Part shown: in pieces, positions 9,719 through 18,388 of the stretch
Numbering within the stretch: the first letter of the stretch is position 1
Layout of the letters: each line of letters begins with the position of its first letter
NCBI RefSeq assembly: GCF_003268675.1
Contig: NZ_CP029378.1
Location: 1,984,001-2,048,000 of the forward strand
Reading direction: 5' to 3'
DNA length: 64,000 nt
Origin: Streptomyces bacillaris
GTDB lineage: Bacteria > Actinomycetota > Actinomycetes > Streptomycetales > Streptomycetaceae
Translations under genes and position numbers: made by a program
The notes under the pieces: model-generated
Database searches by the model: none
What the model was told of the DNA's origin: nothing
The model's input: only the letters and a program-made list of their open reading frames with translations

Positions 9719-12700
9719 TCAGCGGAGCCGCTGGCTGATCACCTTCGACACGCCGTCACCCTGCATGGAGACGCCGTACAGCGCGTCGGCGACCTCCATC
9801 GTCCGCTTCTGGTGGGTGATGACGATCAGCTGGGAGCTCTCCTGCAGCTCCTCCATGATCCGGATCAGCCGCTGCAGGTTGGTGTCGTCGAGCGCGGCCT
9901 CGACCTCGTCCATCACATAGAACGGGCTGGGGCGGGCCTTGAAGATGGAGACCAGCAACGCCACGGCCGTCAGGGACCGCTCGCCGCCCGAGAGCAGCGA
10001 GAGCCGCTTCACCTTCTTGCCCGGCGGGCGCGCCTCGACGTCCACTCCGGTGGCCAGCATGTTGTCCGGGTCGGTGAGGATCAGCCGCCCCTCGCCGCCG
10101 GGGAAGAGCCGGGCGAAGACGCCCTCGAACTCGCGGGCGGTGTCCCGGTACGCCTCGGTGAACACCTGCTCGACCCGCTCGTCGACCTCCTTGATCACCT
10201 GGAGCAGGTCGGCCCGGGTCTTCTTCAGGTCTTCGAGCTGCTCGGAGAGGAACTTGTGCCGTTCCTCCAGCGCCGAGAACTCCTCCAGCGCGAGCGGATT
10301 CACCTTCCCGAGTTGCTGGTACGCCCGTTCGGCCGACCGCAGCCGCTTCTCCTGTTCGGCCCGGACGAAGGCCTTCGGCAGGTTACGGGGGTGCTCCGGG
10401 TCCTCCGGCAGTTCCTCGCCCTCCGCCGCGGGCGAGGGCGGCACGGGCTGGTCCGGTCCGTACTCCGCGACCAGCCCCGCCGGCTCCACCCCCAGCTCCT
10501 CCAGGGCCTTCGTCTCCAGCTGCTCGATGCGCAGCCGCTTCTCGGCGCCGAGCACCTCGCCCCGGTGGACGGAGTCGGTGAGCTTGTCCAGCTCGCCCTT
10601 GAGGTCACGGCCCCGGCCCCGCTCGGCGGTCAGCTCGCGCTCCCGCTCGCCCTTGGCGGCCTCGGCCGACGTGCGCTCCTGATCGGCCCGTACGAGGGAG
10701 ACCTCGACGTGGGCCAGCAGCTGACGGGCGCCCGAGGCGACGGCGGAGGCCACGGCCGCCTCGTGGCGCAGCCGGGCCCGGCGCTGCTCGGCCCGGGCCC
10801 GGGCCTCGCGCTCGGCGCGGGCGGCCCGGTCCAGCCCGTCGGCGCGCCCGGCCAGGCCCTTGACCCGCTCCTCGTGCGTACGGGCCTGGAGCCGGGCCTC
10901 CATCTCGGTCTGGCGGGCGTTGGCCCCGTCGGCGGCGAGCCGGTCCCGTACGGAAGTGTCGGGCTCCTCCTCCACCGGCGCCTCCTGGGCCACCAGCAGC
11001 CGCTCGGCCAGCTCCTCGGCCTCCTCGACCGCCTGCTCCAGGGCCTCCTGGGCGCGGGCGGCGGAGGCCGTCATCCGCTCGGCCTCGCCCGCCGCCGCCC
11101 GGGCCTGCCCGGAGAGCCGCCCGAGCTGCTGGGCGACGCCCGACTTCTCCCGCTCGGCCGCCCGCCGCCGCTCCCCCAGCTCCTCGACGAGCGCGGCCGA
11201 CTCCTTGCGCCGCTCCCCCGCCAGCCGCTGGGCCTCAGCGAGCTCATCGCACCGCACGGCGAGCTCGGCCAGCTCGGCGGCAGCCTCGTCCACGGAGGCC
11301 TGCACCTCCAGCAGACTTGGCGCCCCGGCGGACCCGCCGTGCGCGAAGTGCGCGGAGAGCACGTCCCCTTCACCGGTTACGGCGGTGAGCCCGGGGTGCG
11401 CGGCGACGAGCGCCTCGGCGTCCTCCAGGGTGGCGACGACCACGGCGTCCCGCACGAGCCGGCGCACGGCGTCCAGGAGGGGGGCGGGGCCGGTGATCAG
11501 GTCGGTGACGGCGGGGGCGGAGAGGGTGGTGGTGCTCTCGGTACGGCCGTGGGCACCGGCGCCGGTCTCCGTACGGCGGTGGGCGCCGTTCTCCGTACCG
11601 CCCCGCGCTTCGCCTTCCGTACCGCCGCCCGGCGCTCCGCTCTGTACCGGCAGTTGTGCGGCGGCACCCGGCACCTGTTCGCCGCCCTGGCCCGGTACGT
11701 GGCCGGCGCCCACGCCCTCCACCGCCCCGCCCGCCAGCAGCATCGCCGCGCGGCCCGCATCCCGGTCGCGGAGGATGCGGATCGCCGCGGCGGCCGTGGC
11801 CGGGTCCCGTACCGCCACCGCGTCCGCCGCGGCGCCGAGGGCAGCGGCGACCGGGATCTCGTGGCCGGGCCGGACGGTGAGCAGTTCGGCGGCCGGGCCC
11901 AGCAGTCCCGTCAGGTGGTCGCGGGCACCGAGCAGTGCGCCCGTACCGTCCTTGCGCCGGAGCCCCAGGGCGAGCGCCTCGTGGCGGGCCGCGACCGCCG
12001 CCCGGCGGCGCTCGGCGGCGGTGGCCTCGTCGCGGGCCGTGCTGTGGGCGGCCTGGGCGTCGGCCAGGGCCTGCTTGGCCTCCTCGTGGCGGGCGGTCAG
12101 CTCCTCGTCGTCCGCGTCCAGGCCCTCGACCTCGGCCTTGAGCTGCTCGTACTCCTCCTGGGCGGTGACCGCGCGCTCCTGGGCCTCGTCGCGGGCGGCG
12201 GCCAGCCGGTCGATCTCGGCCTGGGCCGAACCGGCCCGGCTGCGGGCCGCGTTGACCTGGCCGGTCAACCGGGCCAGCCCCTCGCGGCGGTCCGCGATGG
12301 CGCGGGCGGCGTCCTTGAGCCGGCGCTCCTCGGCGGCCAGCTCGCGCTCCAGGTCGGCGCGGTGGGCGACGGTGTCCTCCAGCGCGCGTTCGGCCGCCTC
12401 CAGGGCCGCCGTCAGCTCCGCCTCCTGCTCGCGGATGCGGGCGGCCTCGCGCTCCAGGTCCTCGGGGTCGCGGCCCCGGCGCTCCTCGGTGGGGGGCTGG
12501 GTGGCGCTCCTGACCCGGGCGTCGGCCAGCGAGATCGTGCCGCGCACCCGCTCGGCCAGCTGCGACAGCTCGTACCAGGTCTGCTGGGCGCGCTGGAGCC
12601 GGGGCGCGAGGCGGCGCACCTCGCCCTCCAGCTCGGCCTCCCGGGCGAGCGCCGCCTTCAGATCGGCCTCGGCCGCTTCCTTGCGCTTCTTCAGCTCGGC

Positions 12701-13444
12701 CTCGTCGGCGATCTCGTCGCGCAGGGCGTCCCGCAGGGTCACCAGGTCGTCGGCGAGGAGCCGGAGGCGGGCGTCGCGCAGATCGGCCTGGATGACGGCG
12801 GCGCGACGGGCGACGGCGGCCTGCCGGCCGAGCGGCTTGAGCTGGCGGCGGAGTTCGTCGGTGAGGTCCTGGACGCGGGCGAGGTTGGCGCCCATCGCGT
12901 CCAGCTTCCGCAGCGCCTTCTCCTTGCGCTTGCGGTGCTTGAGCACCCCCGCGGCCTCCTCGATGAAGGCCCGGCGGCCCATCGGGTCGGCGTGCAGGAC
13001 GGAGTCCAACTGGCCCTGGCCGACGATGACGTGCATCTCGCGGCCGATACCGGAGTCGGAGAGGAGTTCCTGGATGTCCAGCAGTCGGCAGGTGTCGCCG
13101 TTGATCTGGTATTCGCTGCCGCCATTGCGGAACATGATCCGGGTGATCGTCACTTCGGCGTACTCGATGGGCAGTGCGCCGTCGGAATTGTCGATGGTCA
13201 GCGACACTTCGGCGCGGCCGAGCGGGGGCCGCCCGGTGGTCCCGGCGAAGATCACGTCTTCCATCTTGCCGCCGCGCAGGGATTTGGCGCCCTGTTCTCC
13301 CATGACCCAGGAGAGGGCGTCCACCACATTGGACTTTCCCGATCCATTGGGGCCGACGACACAGGTGATCCCCGGTTCGAACCGCAGGGTGGTGGCGGAC
13401 GCGAACGATTTGAAACCACGCAGGGTCAGGGCCTTGAGGTGCAC
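9719..13444 (-). CDS. smc: Chromosome partition protein SMC
   Basis: This condensin ATPase, 1241 residues, compacts and segregates chromosomes with ScpAB. Walker A GPNGSGKSN lies at residues 31-39. Long coiled coils flank a hinge near residues 510-680, and the C-terminal head has the signature LSLLSGGERSLTAVALL and Walker B PSPFYVMDEVEAALDD. The protein is longer than I recall for relatives (about 1186 in S. coelicolor). The excess lies in the hinge, where about 50 residues (about 590-645) form a Gly/Thr/Glu/His low-complexity insert with repeated GGTE/RTET motifs. The start gives the usual MHLKALTLRGFKSFA N-terminus. Confidence 0.97.
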   Translation of the reverse strand: MHLKALTLRGFKSFASATTLRFEPGITCVVGPNGSGKSNVVDALSWVMGEQGAKSLRGGKMEDVIFAGTTGRPPLGRAEVSLTIDNSDGALPIEYAEVTITRIMFRNGGSEYQINGDTCRLLDIQELLSDSGIGREMHVIVGQGQLDSVLHADPMGRRAFIEEAAGVLKHRKRKEKALRKLDAMGANLARVQDLTDELRRQLKPLGRQAAVARRAAVIQADLRDARLRLLADDLVTLRDALRDEIADEAELKKRKEAAEADLKAALAREAELEGEVRRLAPRLQRAQQTWYELSQLAERVRGTISLADARVRSATQPPTEERRGRDPEDLEREAARIREQEAELTAALEAAERALEDTVAHRADLERELAAEERRLKDAARAIADRREGLARLTGQVNAARSRAGSAQAEIDRLAAARDEAQERAVTAQEEYEQLKAEVEGLDADDEELTARHEEAKQALADAQAAHSTARDEATAAERRRAAVAARHEALALGLRRKDGTGALLGARDHLTGLLGPAAELLTVRPGHEIPVAAALGAAADAVAVRDPATAAAAIRILRDRDAGRAAMLLAGGAVEGVGAGHVPGQGGEQVPGAAAQLPVQSGAPGGGTEGEARGGTENGAHRRTETGAGAHGRTESTTTLSAPAVTDLITGPAPLLDAVRRLVRDAVVVATLEDAEALVAAHPGLTAVTGEGDVLSAHFAHGGSAGAPSLLEVQASVDEAAAELAELAVRCDELAEAQRLAGERRKESAALVEELGERRRAAEREKSGVAQQLGRLSGQARAAAGEAERMTASAARAQEALEQAVEEAEELAERLLVAQEAPVEEEPDTSVRDRLAADGANARQTEMEARLQARTHEERVKGLAGRADGLDRAARAEREARARAEQRRARLRHEAAVASAVASGARQLLAHVEVSLVRADQERTSAEAAKGERERELTAERGRGRDLKGELDKLTDSVHRGEVLGAEKRLRIEQLETKALEELGVEPAGLVAEYGPDQPVPPSPAAEGEELPEDPEHPRNLPKAFVRAEQEKRLRSAERAYQQLGKVNPLALEEFSALEERHKFLSEQLEDLKKTRADLLQVIKEVDERVEQVFTEAYRDTAREFEGVFARLFPGGEGRLILTDPDNMLATGVDVEARPPGKKVKRLSLLSGGERSLTAVALLVSIFKARPSPFYVMDEVEAALDDTNLQRLIRIMEELQESSQLIVITHQKRTMEVADALYGVSMQGDGVSKVISQRLR

Positions 13445-13544
13445 GCCGCCGGACTCTACCTTTCGCTCTCGGTTTCGGTGATGAAGGTGCAGGGCACATC
13501 AGACGGTAAGCGAGAGGGGCAGGGCGGGGCCGGGGGGCCTGGGC

Positions 13545-13572
13545 AAAGAAAAAGGGACGCCGAAGCGTCCCT
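13545..13572 (-). terminator. Rho-independent terminator upstream of smc
   Basis: On the minus strand an 8-bp stem (AGGGACGC/GCGTCCCT) with a TTCG tetraloop is followed by TTTTTCTTT. This canonical T-tailed terminator is uncommon in Streptomyces. It should stop transcription arriving from the 70-residue coiled-coil gene and separate it from smc. Confidence 0.85.
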
Positions 13573-13580
13573 GTAGATCT

Positions 13581-13653
13581 TGGTGCGATCCTGCGCGGAA
13601 TCATGGTGCGGTGCTGCGCGGTGGATCGTGGTGCGGTCCTGCGCGGTCCATCG
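13581..13653. repeat. Three tandem units of about 25 bp
   Basis: The units lie at 13581-13603, 13604-13628 and 13629-13653. Each begins tggtgcg and contains ctgcgcgg. The first unit is 23 bp and the others 25 bp. They lie just upstream (minus-strand sense) of the T-tailed terminator. Function is unknown; they could be slippage repeats or a protein-binding array. Confidence 0.6.
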
Positions 13654-13850
13654 CCACGGCCGGCGGGCCGTGCCGTTGCCGGTGGGCCGACACCCGGACA
13701 CACGTCGTCCAGTGACCCTGTCGGTCAGGGACCCGGCCTTCCGGGAGGCGGCGATCCGTGACGCAGGACGGATCGGATGGAGCAGTTATGGAGAGAGGTT
13801 CCGAGGCTGCTGAGCTTGCCCGGCCCGACCGGCCCGCGAGGGGCCACCGG

Positions 13851-14063
13851 TCAGGTCAGCGCAGGCTCGCCCTGGGGTACGTCGATGTCGATGCTGTCGA
13901 GCAGTGACTCCTGGTGCTGAGCGGCGGCGTTGAGCGCGTCGTTCTCGTGCTGGATCCGGTTCAGCTCGGATTCCAGGTCCTGGACGCGCTGCTGGAGCCG
14001 TCGCATCTCGGCGAGGAGTCGCGGGTCGGAACCGCCGACGTAACCGAGAAGCGCCTTTGCCAT
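13851..14063 (-). CDS. Small conserved coiled-coil protein
   Basis: This 70-residue protein begins MAKALLGYVGGSDPRLLAEM and continues as a predicted coiled coil (RRLQQRVQDLESELNRIQHENDALNAAAQHQ, heptad-like), ending in an acidic tail. Codon usage is typical. The ATG at 14063 is chosen because MAKALLGYVGG is a plausible N-terminus and GGAGG lies 10 nt upstream; a longer reading frame to 14171 adds unlikely sequence. I recall similar short proteins in other actinomycetes but no assigned function. It sits between acylphosphatase and smc and is separated from smc by a strong terminator. Confidence 0.75.
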   Translation of the reverse strand: MAKALLGYVGGSDPRLLAEMRRLQQRVQDLESELNRIQHENDALNAAAQHQESLLDSIDIDVPQGEPALT

Positions 14064-14511
14064 GATGGATGGTCCTCCACAATGAGTGACCGACCGATGC
14101 GGTGTGGGTCGTCTGGGAATCGCACCCGCGGTGCTCGGCAGGGCTCTGTCACCACTGCGGTTCTGCTGCATATCAGCTCTGCCGAACAGCTAAGGTGCGC
14201 GGGGTTTTCAGCGTCTCACCAAAAAGTTTGACGGTCAACACGATCACACCCCGTGGAGCCAGGTGTCCCGGGGGCGCGCGGCCGGACGATCATGCGGCGC
14301 GACTCTCCTGCGGGACCCCGACGGGTGTGGGGATCTTCGTCAATGCCGCAGCCTTGCACGACATCCCGTATCTGGCAACCATCGGTCGCCGCGCGGTCCC
14401 TTCGCAGGTCATTTCGGGTGCGGGGCTCCGCGGGCCGGCCCGTGACGGTTCGCTCACGGGCGGCTCCGGCGCGCTCACCGGGCGGACCGGGGCGCCGGTT
14501 CGGGGCCCGTA
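14064..14511. other. Intergenic region between acylphosphatase and the coiled-coil gene
   Basis: There is no supportable gene in 448 bp. A relatively AT-rich patch at about 14185-14245 contains a TTGAC/GTCAA palindrome (around 14227-14237) and could carry the promoter of the coiled-coil gene. No confident -10 box was found. Confidence 0.4.
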
Positions 14512-14793
14512 TCAGCGGATGGCGAATCCGTCGTAACCGCCGCGCGGCGTGTCCCAGATCTCAGTGACTCCGTCCACGCGCCCGGGTGTGTCGTCGGAGC
14601 GCAGCCAGTCCAGCAGACGGTGGCAATTGTCACGTGATCCTTCGGCGACGACCTGGACCCGACCGTCGTCGAGATTGAGTGCAAAGCCCACGAGTCCGCC
14701 GATCTCCAAAGCATTTGCCCTGGTGAACCAGCGGAACCCTACTTGCTGTACTCGGCCGCGTACCCAGACGACCAGCCGTGCCTCTTCGTTCAT
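14512..14793 (-). CDS. acyP: Acylphosphatase
   Basis: This small (93 residues) enzyme hydrolyses acyl phosphates. Both signatures are present: [14 protein letters not shown] near residues 11-24, with the phosphate-binding Arg in GFR, and [17 protein letters not shown] near 36-52, with the catalytic Asn. Length is normal. It is the first gene of the minus-strand run leading to smc. Confidence 0.95.
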   Translation of the reverse strand: MNEEARLVVWVRGRVQQVGFRWFTRANALEIGGLVGFALNLDDGRVQVVAEGSRDNCHRLLDWLRSDDTPGRVDGVTEIWDTPRGGYDGFAIR

Positions 14794-14960
14794 GCCCGAA
14801 CGCTAACCGGCCAATTGCTCCAAGAACACGGCGGCCCCTTTGGCCCATGGCGTACAGTCCCGTCGCAATAGCCTCACTCGATCGGGTGAGTATAGGGATG
14901 AAGATCGACCGGTGATGGTGACGTCGCCGCGACATCCGGAGCATGAGGAAGGCACAGCGC

Positions 14961-15950
14961 ATGGGACGCCACCGACGATCCGCCGCAGGCCCCGCCGCTG
15001 AAGAACCTGCGGTCAGGGCCGCTTCCGGACACCGGGGCACGCGCCGGAAGAAGAAGTCCGCCGTACCCGTGCGCACCGGACTCCTCGGCGCGTCGGCCGC
15101 GATGGCGGTCGGCGCGGTCGCCGTCGCCTCCGGTCTGCTGCCCGGCGGCTCCACCTACACCTCGGGCGGCCCCACCGCGGCCGACCAGGTCCGCTCCGGT
15201 GGCGGTGTCCCGGACCTGCTGACGCAGCAGGGCGGCTCCACCACCGCCCCGGCCGACCGCTCCTCCTCCCCCGCCAGCCGGGGCAGCGAGCACCCCGAGG
15301 CCCCGTCGAGGGCCCCGTCGAAGTCGCCGTCCACGACACCGTCGAAGTCGCCGTCGGAGTCCCCCTCCACCGCGTCGAAGGCCCCGTCGAAGTCGGCCGC
15401 GCCCTCCTCCACGGCCCCCTCGAAGAAGCCGGCCGCGACACCGTCCGAGAAGTCGAAGGCCCCCACCACGGCCCCGAAGAAGAGCACCGCCCCGGCGAGC
15501 AAGGCCCCGGCGCCCACGAAGACCACGGCCGCCCCGCCGCCGCCCGCCCAGAAGCCCGCCCCCTCGCCCTCCGCCACCTCCACCCGCAGCGAGGTGCTGG
15601 CCCTGGTGAACCAGGAGCGCGCGAAGGTCGGCTGCTCCCCGCTGACCACCAGCACCGCCCTCACCTCGCTCGCCCAGAACTTCAGCGAGGACATGGCGGC
15701 CCGCGGCTTCTTCGACCACACCGACCCCGACGGCGACACCCCCTGGGACCGGGCCGCGCAGGCCGGCGTCCAGGGGCTCGGCGCGGAGAACATCGCCCGT
15801 GGCCAGGCCGACGCCCAGGCCGTGATGGACGCCTGGATGAACAGCGAAGGCCACCGCGCGAACATTCTCAACTGCGACTACAAGACGATCGGCATAGGCG
15901 TCCACGAGGCCTCCGGCGGCCCGTGGTGGGTCCAGAACTTCGGCTTCTGA
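14961..15950 (+). CDS. Secreted/cell-wall CAP-domain (SCP-like) protein
   Basis: The protein has about 329 residues. A basic N-terminal stretch (GRHRR..RRKKK) is followed by one membrane segment (about residues 43-62). A long Ser/Pro/Lys/Ala/Thr-rich linker (about 90-200, with repeated SKSPS/SKAPS motifs) follows, then a C-terminal CAP domain. CAP motifs seen are LVNQERAKVGCSPL, FDHTDPDGDTPWDRA, GAENIARG and AWMNSEGHRANILN. The linker suggests a wall-spanning stalk displaying the CAP domain outside. The ATG at 14961 is preferred because AGGAAGG lies 8 nt upstream; an ATG at 14943 would add six residues. A near-palindrome CTCAC..GTGAG (14873-14890) lies upstream. Substrate unknown. Confidence 0.85.
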   Translation: MGRHRRSAAGPAAEEPAVRAASGHRGTRRKKKSAVPVRTGLLGASAAMAVGAVAVASGLLPGGSTYTSGGPTAADQVRSGGGVPDLLTQQGGSTTAPADRSSSPASRGSEHPEAPSRAPSKSPSTTPSKSPSESPSTASKAPSKSAAPSSTAPSKKPAATPSEKSKAPTTAPKKSTAPASKAPAPTKTTAAPPPPAQKPAPSPSATSTRSEVLALVNQERAKVGCSPLTTSTALTSLAQNFSEDMAARGFFDHTDPDGDTPWDRAAQAGVQGLGAENIARGQADAQAVMDAWMNSEGHRANILNCDYKTIGIGVHEASGGPWWVQNFGF

Positions 15951-15982
15951 CCCGTATAGCCCGTGTCCCGGGCGCCTGACCA

Positions 15983-16031
15983 CTTACGCCCGTACAGCGC
16001 TCCCTCAGGGTGAGCGCTGTACGGGCGTAAG
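15983..16031. terminator. Perfect 20-bp inverted repeat before the HxlR gene (terminator and/or operator)
   Basis: The left arm, 15983-16002 (cttacgcccgtacagcgctc), is a perfect complement of 16012-16031, with a 9-nt loop. It starts 32 bp after the CAP gene stop and ends 8 nt before the HxlR ATG. It could terminate the CAP transcript, act as an autoregulatory operator for the HxlR protein, or form a hairpin in the HxlR mRNA leader. Confidence 0.7.
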
Positions 16032-16039
16032 CTGGTGAT

Positions 16040-16426
16040 ATGGCCAGCGATACGGACGATCTCGCCTTCGACGTCTTCTCCCGGCGGTGCCCCTCCCGCT
16101 CCACGCTGGAGCACGCCACCGGACGCTGGGGCAGTCTGACGCTGGGCGCGCTGTACGAGGAGGGCCTGCGCTTCAACGAGTTGCGGCGGCGGGTCGACGG
16201 GGTCAGCGAGAAGATGCTGTCCCAGACGCTGCACGCCCTGGAGCGGGACGGGCTCGTCCTGCGGGAGGCCCAGCCGGTCAACCCGCCGCGGGTGGATTAC
16301 GAGCTGACCCCCTTCGGGCGTGAGGTCGCCGGGCAGCTCCTCGGGCTGATCCGGCTCGTGGAGGGGCGGATGGACGAGGTCCTGGCCGCCCGGAGCCGTT
16401 ACGACGAGGCGCGCGGCGGGCGCTGA
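16040..16426 (+). CDS. HxlR-family winged-helix transcriptional regulator
   Basis: The 128-residue regulator has the HxlR wing-helix signature: [69 protein letters not shown]. Two cysteine-region features expected of redox members are limited to a single [10 protein letters not shown] motif near residue 16. The start has only a weak GGTG site and lies 8 nt after a perfect inverted repeat, which suggests self-control. Its 3' end overlaps that of mutM on the opposite strand by 28 bp. Target genes are unknown. Confidence 0.88.
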   Translation: MASDTDDLAFDVFSRRCPSRSTLEHATGRWGSLTLGALYEEGLRFNELRRRVDGVSEKMLSQTLHALERDGLVLREAQPVNPPRVDYELTPFGREVAGQLLGLIRLVEGRMDEVLAARSRYDEARGGR

Positions 16427-17259
16427 CAGCGCGGGCAGAAGTAGCTGGAGCGGTTCATCCAGGCGCGGCGGCGCATCGGCGTCCCGCAGCGGCGGCACGG
16501 CTCGCCCTCCCTGCCGTACGCGTCGAGCGAGCGGTCGAAGTAGCCGGACTCGCCGTTCACGTTGACGTAGAGGCTGTCGAAGCTGGTGCCGCCCTGGGCG
16601 AGGGCCGCGTTCATCACGTCCCGGGCGTGGCCGAGGAGTTCGGCGGACTTGGGGCGGGTCAGGGTCGCGGTGGGGCGGTCGTAGTGCAGCTTCGCGCGCC
16701 AGAGGGCCTCGTCCGCGTAGATGTTGCCGACGCCGCTGATCAGCGACTGGTCCAGGAGCGCGCGCTTGACCGTCGTACGGCGCAGGCGCAGGGCCGTGTG
16801 GAAGGCGGCGTCGTCGAAGAGCGGGTCGAGCGGGTCCCGGGCGATGTGCGCGATGGTGTCGGGCAGGCCGTCGGGGGTGGTGTCGTGGAGCGAGAGGCCG
16901 CCGAAGGTGCGCTGGTCGACGAAGCGCAGCTCGGTGCCGAGCGCGTCGTCGAACCGCATCCGGATCCGCAGGTGCTTCTCGTCGGGCGCGTCCGTGGGCT
17001 GCACCAGCAGCTGGCCGCTCATTCCGAGGTGGCCGAGCAGCGAGGAGGCGGCCTCGTCGAGCGGCACCCAGAGGTACTTGCCGCGCCGCATCGCCGTACC
17101 GAACCGGACCCCGCGCAGCCGGGCCGCGAAGTCGGGGCCGCCCGCGAGGTGGCGGCGGACCGAGCGCGGGTGCAGGACCTCCACGTCGGTGACGGTCCGG
17201 CCGCTGACCCAGCGCTCCAGGCCCCGGCGGACGACTTCGACCTCGGGCAGCTCGGGCAC
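16399..17259 (-). CDS. mutM: Formamidopyrimidine-DNA glycosylase (Fpg/MutM)
   Basis: This DNA base-excision repair glycosylase/AP lyase removes 8-oxoguanine and formamidopyrimidines. It has 286 residues. The N-terminal [14 protein letters not shown] supplies the catalytic Pro2 and Glu3 after GTG initiation. Lys in GKYLWV, the H2TH region with [15 protein letters not shown], and a C-terminal zinc finger [24 protein letters not shown] are present. The GTG at 17259 is required to place Pro at position 2. The gene lies downstream of rnc but beyond a terminator, so it probably has its own promoter. Confidence 0.96.
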   Translation of the reverse strand: MPELPEVEVVRRGLERWVSGRTVTDVEVLHPRSVRRHLAGGPDFAARLRGVRFGTAMRRGKYLWVPLDEAASSLLGHLGMSGQLLVQPTDAPDEKHLRIRMRFDDALGTELRFVDQRTFGGLSLHDTTPDGLPDTIAHIARDPLDPLFDDAAFHTALRLRRTTVKRALLDQSLISGVGNIYADEALWRAKLHYDRPTATLTRPKSAELLGHARDVMNAALAQGGTSFDSLYVNVNGESGYFDRSLDAYGREGEPCRRCGTPMRRRAWMNRSSYFCPRCQRPPRASS

Positions 17260-17323
17260 GGTGGACCACTCCAGACACGGTGAGCGTAGTACGGGAGCAC
17301 GGGACCGGCTCCCCGGGACAGGG

Positions 17324-17358
17324 CGAACCCCCCGGTGCGCGAGGCACCGAGGGGTTCG
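17324..17358 (-). terminator. Terminator downstream of rnc
   Basis: A 15-bp stem (cgaaccccccggtgc against gcaccgaggggttcg, one mismatch) with a 5-nt loop begins 10 bp after the rnc stop codon. Confidence 0.75.
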
Positions 17359-17368
17359 GAGTACTGCA

Positions 17369-18193
17369 TCAGGCGGGAGCTGCGTCCGTGTCGGGCGACG
17401 GTTCGGCAGGGGTGTCGGCGGCCCCTCCGTCGGCGGCGGACTTCTCCGCTGCCTGCCGTGCCTCAGCGGCGGCGCTGATCTCGCGCCAGGCGGACTCGGC
17501 CGCTTGCTGCTCCGCTTCCTTCTTGCTACGGCCGGTGCCGGTGCCGTACGAGACACCACCGACGCGAGCGGCAGCAGTGAAGGTCTTCTCGTGGTCCGGA
17601 CCGGTCTCCGTGACGAGGTACTCGGGGACGCCGAGGCTCTCGCTCGCGGTGAGCTCCTGGAGGCTGGTCTTCCAGTCCAGGCCGGCGCCGAGGTTCGAGG
17701 ACCTGTCGATCAGCGGGTCGAAGAGCCGGTGGACCAGCTCCGAGGCCGCGCCGAGGCCCTGGTCGAGATAGACCGCGCCGATCACCGCTTCGAGGGTGTC
17801 GGCGAGGATGGAAGCCTTGTCCCGGCCCCCCGTGCCCTCTTCACCGCGGCCGAGCCGGATGAAGGAGCCGAGTTCGAGGCCGCGGCCCACTTCCGCAAGC
17901 GCCCGCGAGTTGACCACCGCGGCCCGCAACTTGGCCAGCTGGCCTTCGGGCAGGTCGGGGTGGGTGCGGTACAGCGTGTCCGTGACCACCAGGCCGAGCA
18001 CCGAATCCCCGAGGAATTCGAGCCGCTCGTTGGTGGGCAGGCCGCCGTTCTCGTACGCGTACGAACGGTGGGTCAGCGCACGCACCAGAAGGGCGGACTC
18101 GAGGTGATACCCGAGCCGCCCTTCCAGAAGCGTGTGGGACGAGGCTGTGTTGACGTTGTCTGCCTGCTTCTTGGCGCTGGACAACTCAGACAT
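17369..18193 (-). CDS. rnc: Ribonuclease III
   Basis: This double-strand-specific endoribonuclease, 274 residues, is involved in rRNA processing. In S. coelicolor this gene is absB, whose loss abolishes antibiotic production. The RNase III signature [12 protein letters not shown] lies near residues 54-65, and the second acidic cluster [15 protein letters not shown] near 132-146. A dsRNA-binding domain covers about 170-240, followed by an Ala/Pro-rich tail. The ATG at 18193 has GAGAGG upstream. It lies 19 bp after rpmF in a DUF177-rpmF-rnc operon. Confidence 0.96.
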   Translation of the reverse strand: MSELSSAKKQADNVNTASSHTLLEGRLGYHLESALLVRALTHRSYAYENGGLPTNERLEFLGDSVLGLVVTDTLYRTHPDLPEGQLAKLRAAVVNSRALAEVGRGLELGSFIRLGRGEEGTGGRDKASILADTLEAVIGAVYLDQGLGAASELVHRLFDPLIDRSSNLGAGLDWKTSLQELTASESLGVPEYLVTETGPDHEKTFTAAARVGGVSYGTGTGRSKKEAEQQAAESAWREISAAAEARQAAEKSAADGGAADTPAEPSPDTDAAPA

Positions 18194-18212
18194 CGGGCCT
18201 CTCACCAGCCGC

Positions 18213-18386
18213 TCAGACCTCGAGGACCTGGCGCTTGTTGTAGGTGCCGCAGCTCGGGCACGCAATGTGCTGGAGCTTCGGCTCCTGGCAACGCTCGCAC
18301 GAAACCAGGGTGGGGACCGCAGCCTTCCACTGCGACCGGCGGTGGCGCGTGTTGCTGCGCGACATCTTCCGCTTCGGAACAGCCAC
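18213..18386 (-). CDS. rpmF: 50S ribosomal protein L32
   Basis: The 57-residue ribosomal protein reads [20 protein letters not shown] at its start and carries the zinc ribbon CERC...CPSC. It is therefore the zinc-binding form. The GTG at 18386 has AGGAGA upstream. Only 2 bp separate it from the DUF177 stop codon, indicating one transcript. Confidence 0.97.
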   Translation of the reverse strand: MAVPKRKMSRSNTRHRRSQWKAAVPTLVSCERCQEPKLQHIACPSCGTYNKRQVLEV

Positions 18387-18388
18387 GG

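Larger units (their letters stand above)
13445..13850. other. Intergenic region upstream of smc
   Basis: This 406-bp stretch has no supportable gene. It contains a T-tailed terminator on the minus strand (13545-13572) and three tandem units of about 25 bp (13581-13653). The smc promoter must lie between 13445 and about 13545; I could not assign -35/-10 boxes. Confidence 0.5.

Noticed and set aside
9503..13576. Long plus-strand open frame of 1357 codons opposite smc
   Set aside because: It is a shadow of the smc coding strand: high-GC codon bias creates long antisense frames, and the Leu/Gly/Arg-rich translation has no domain.
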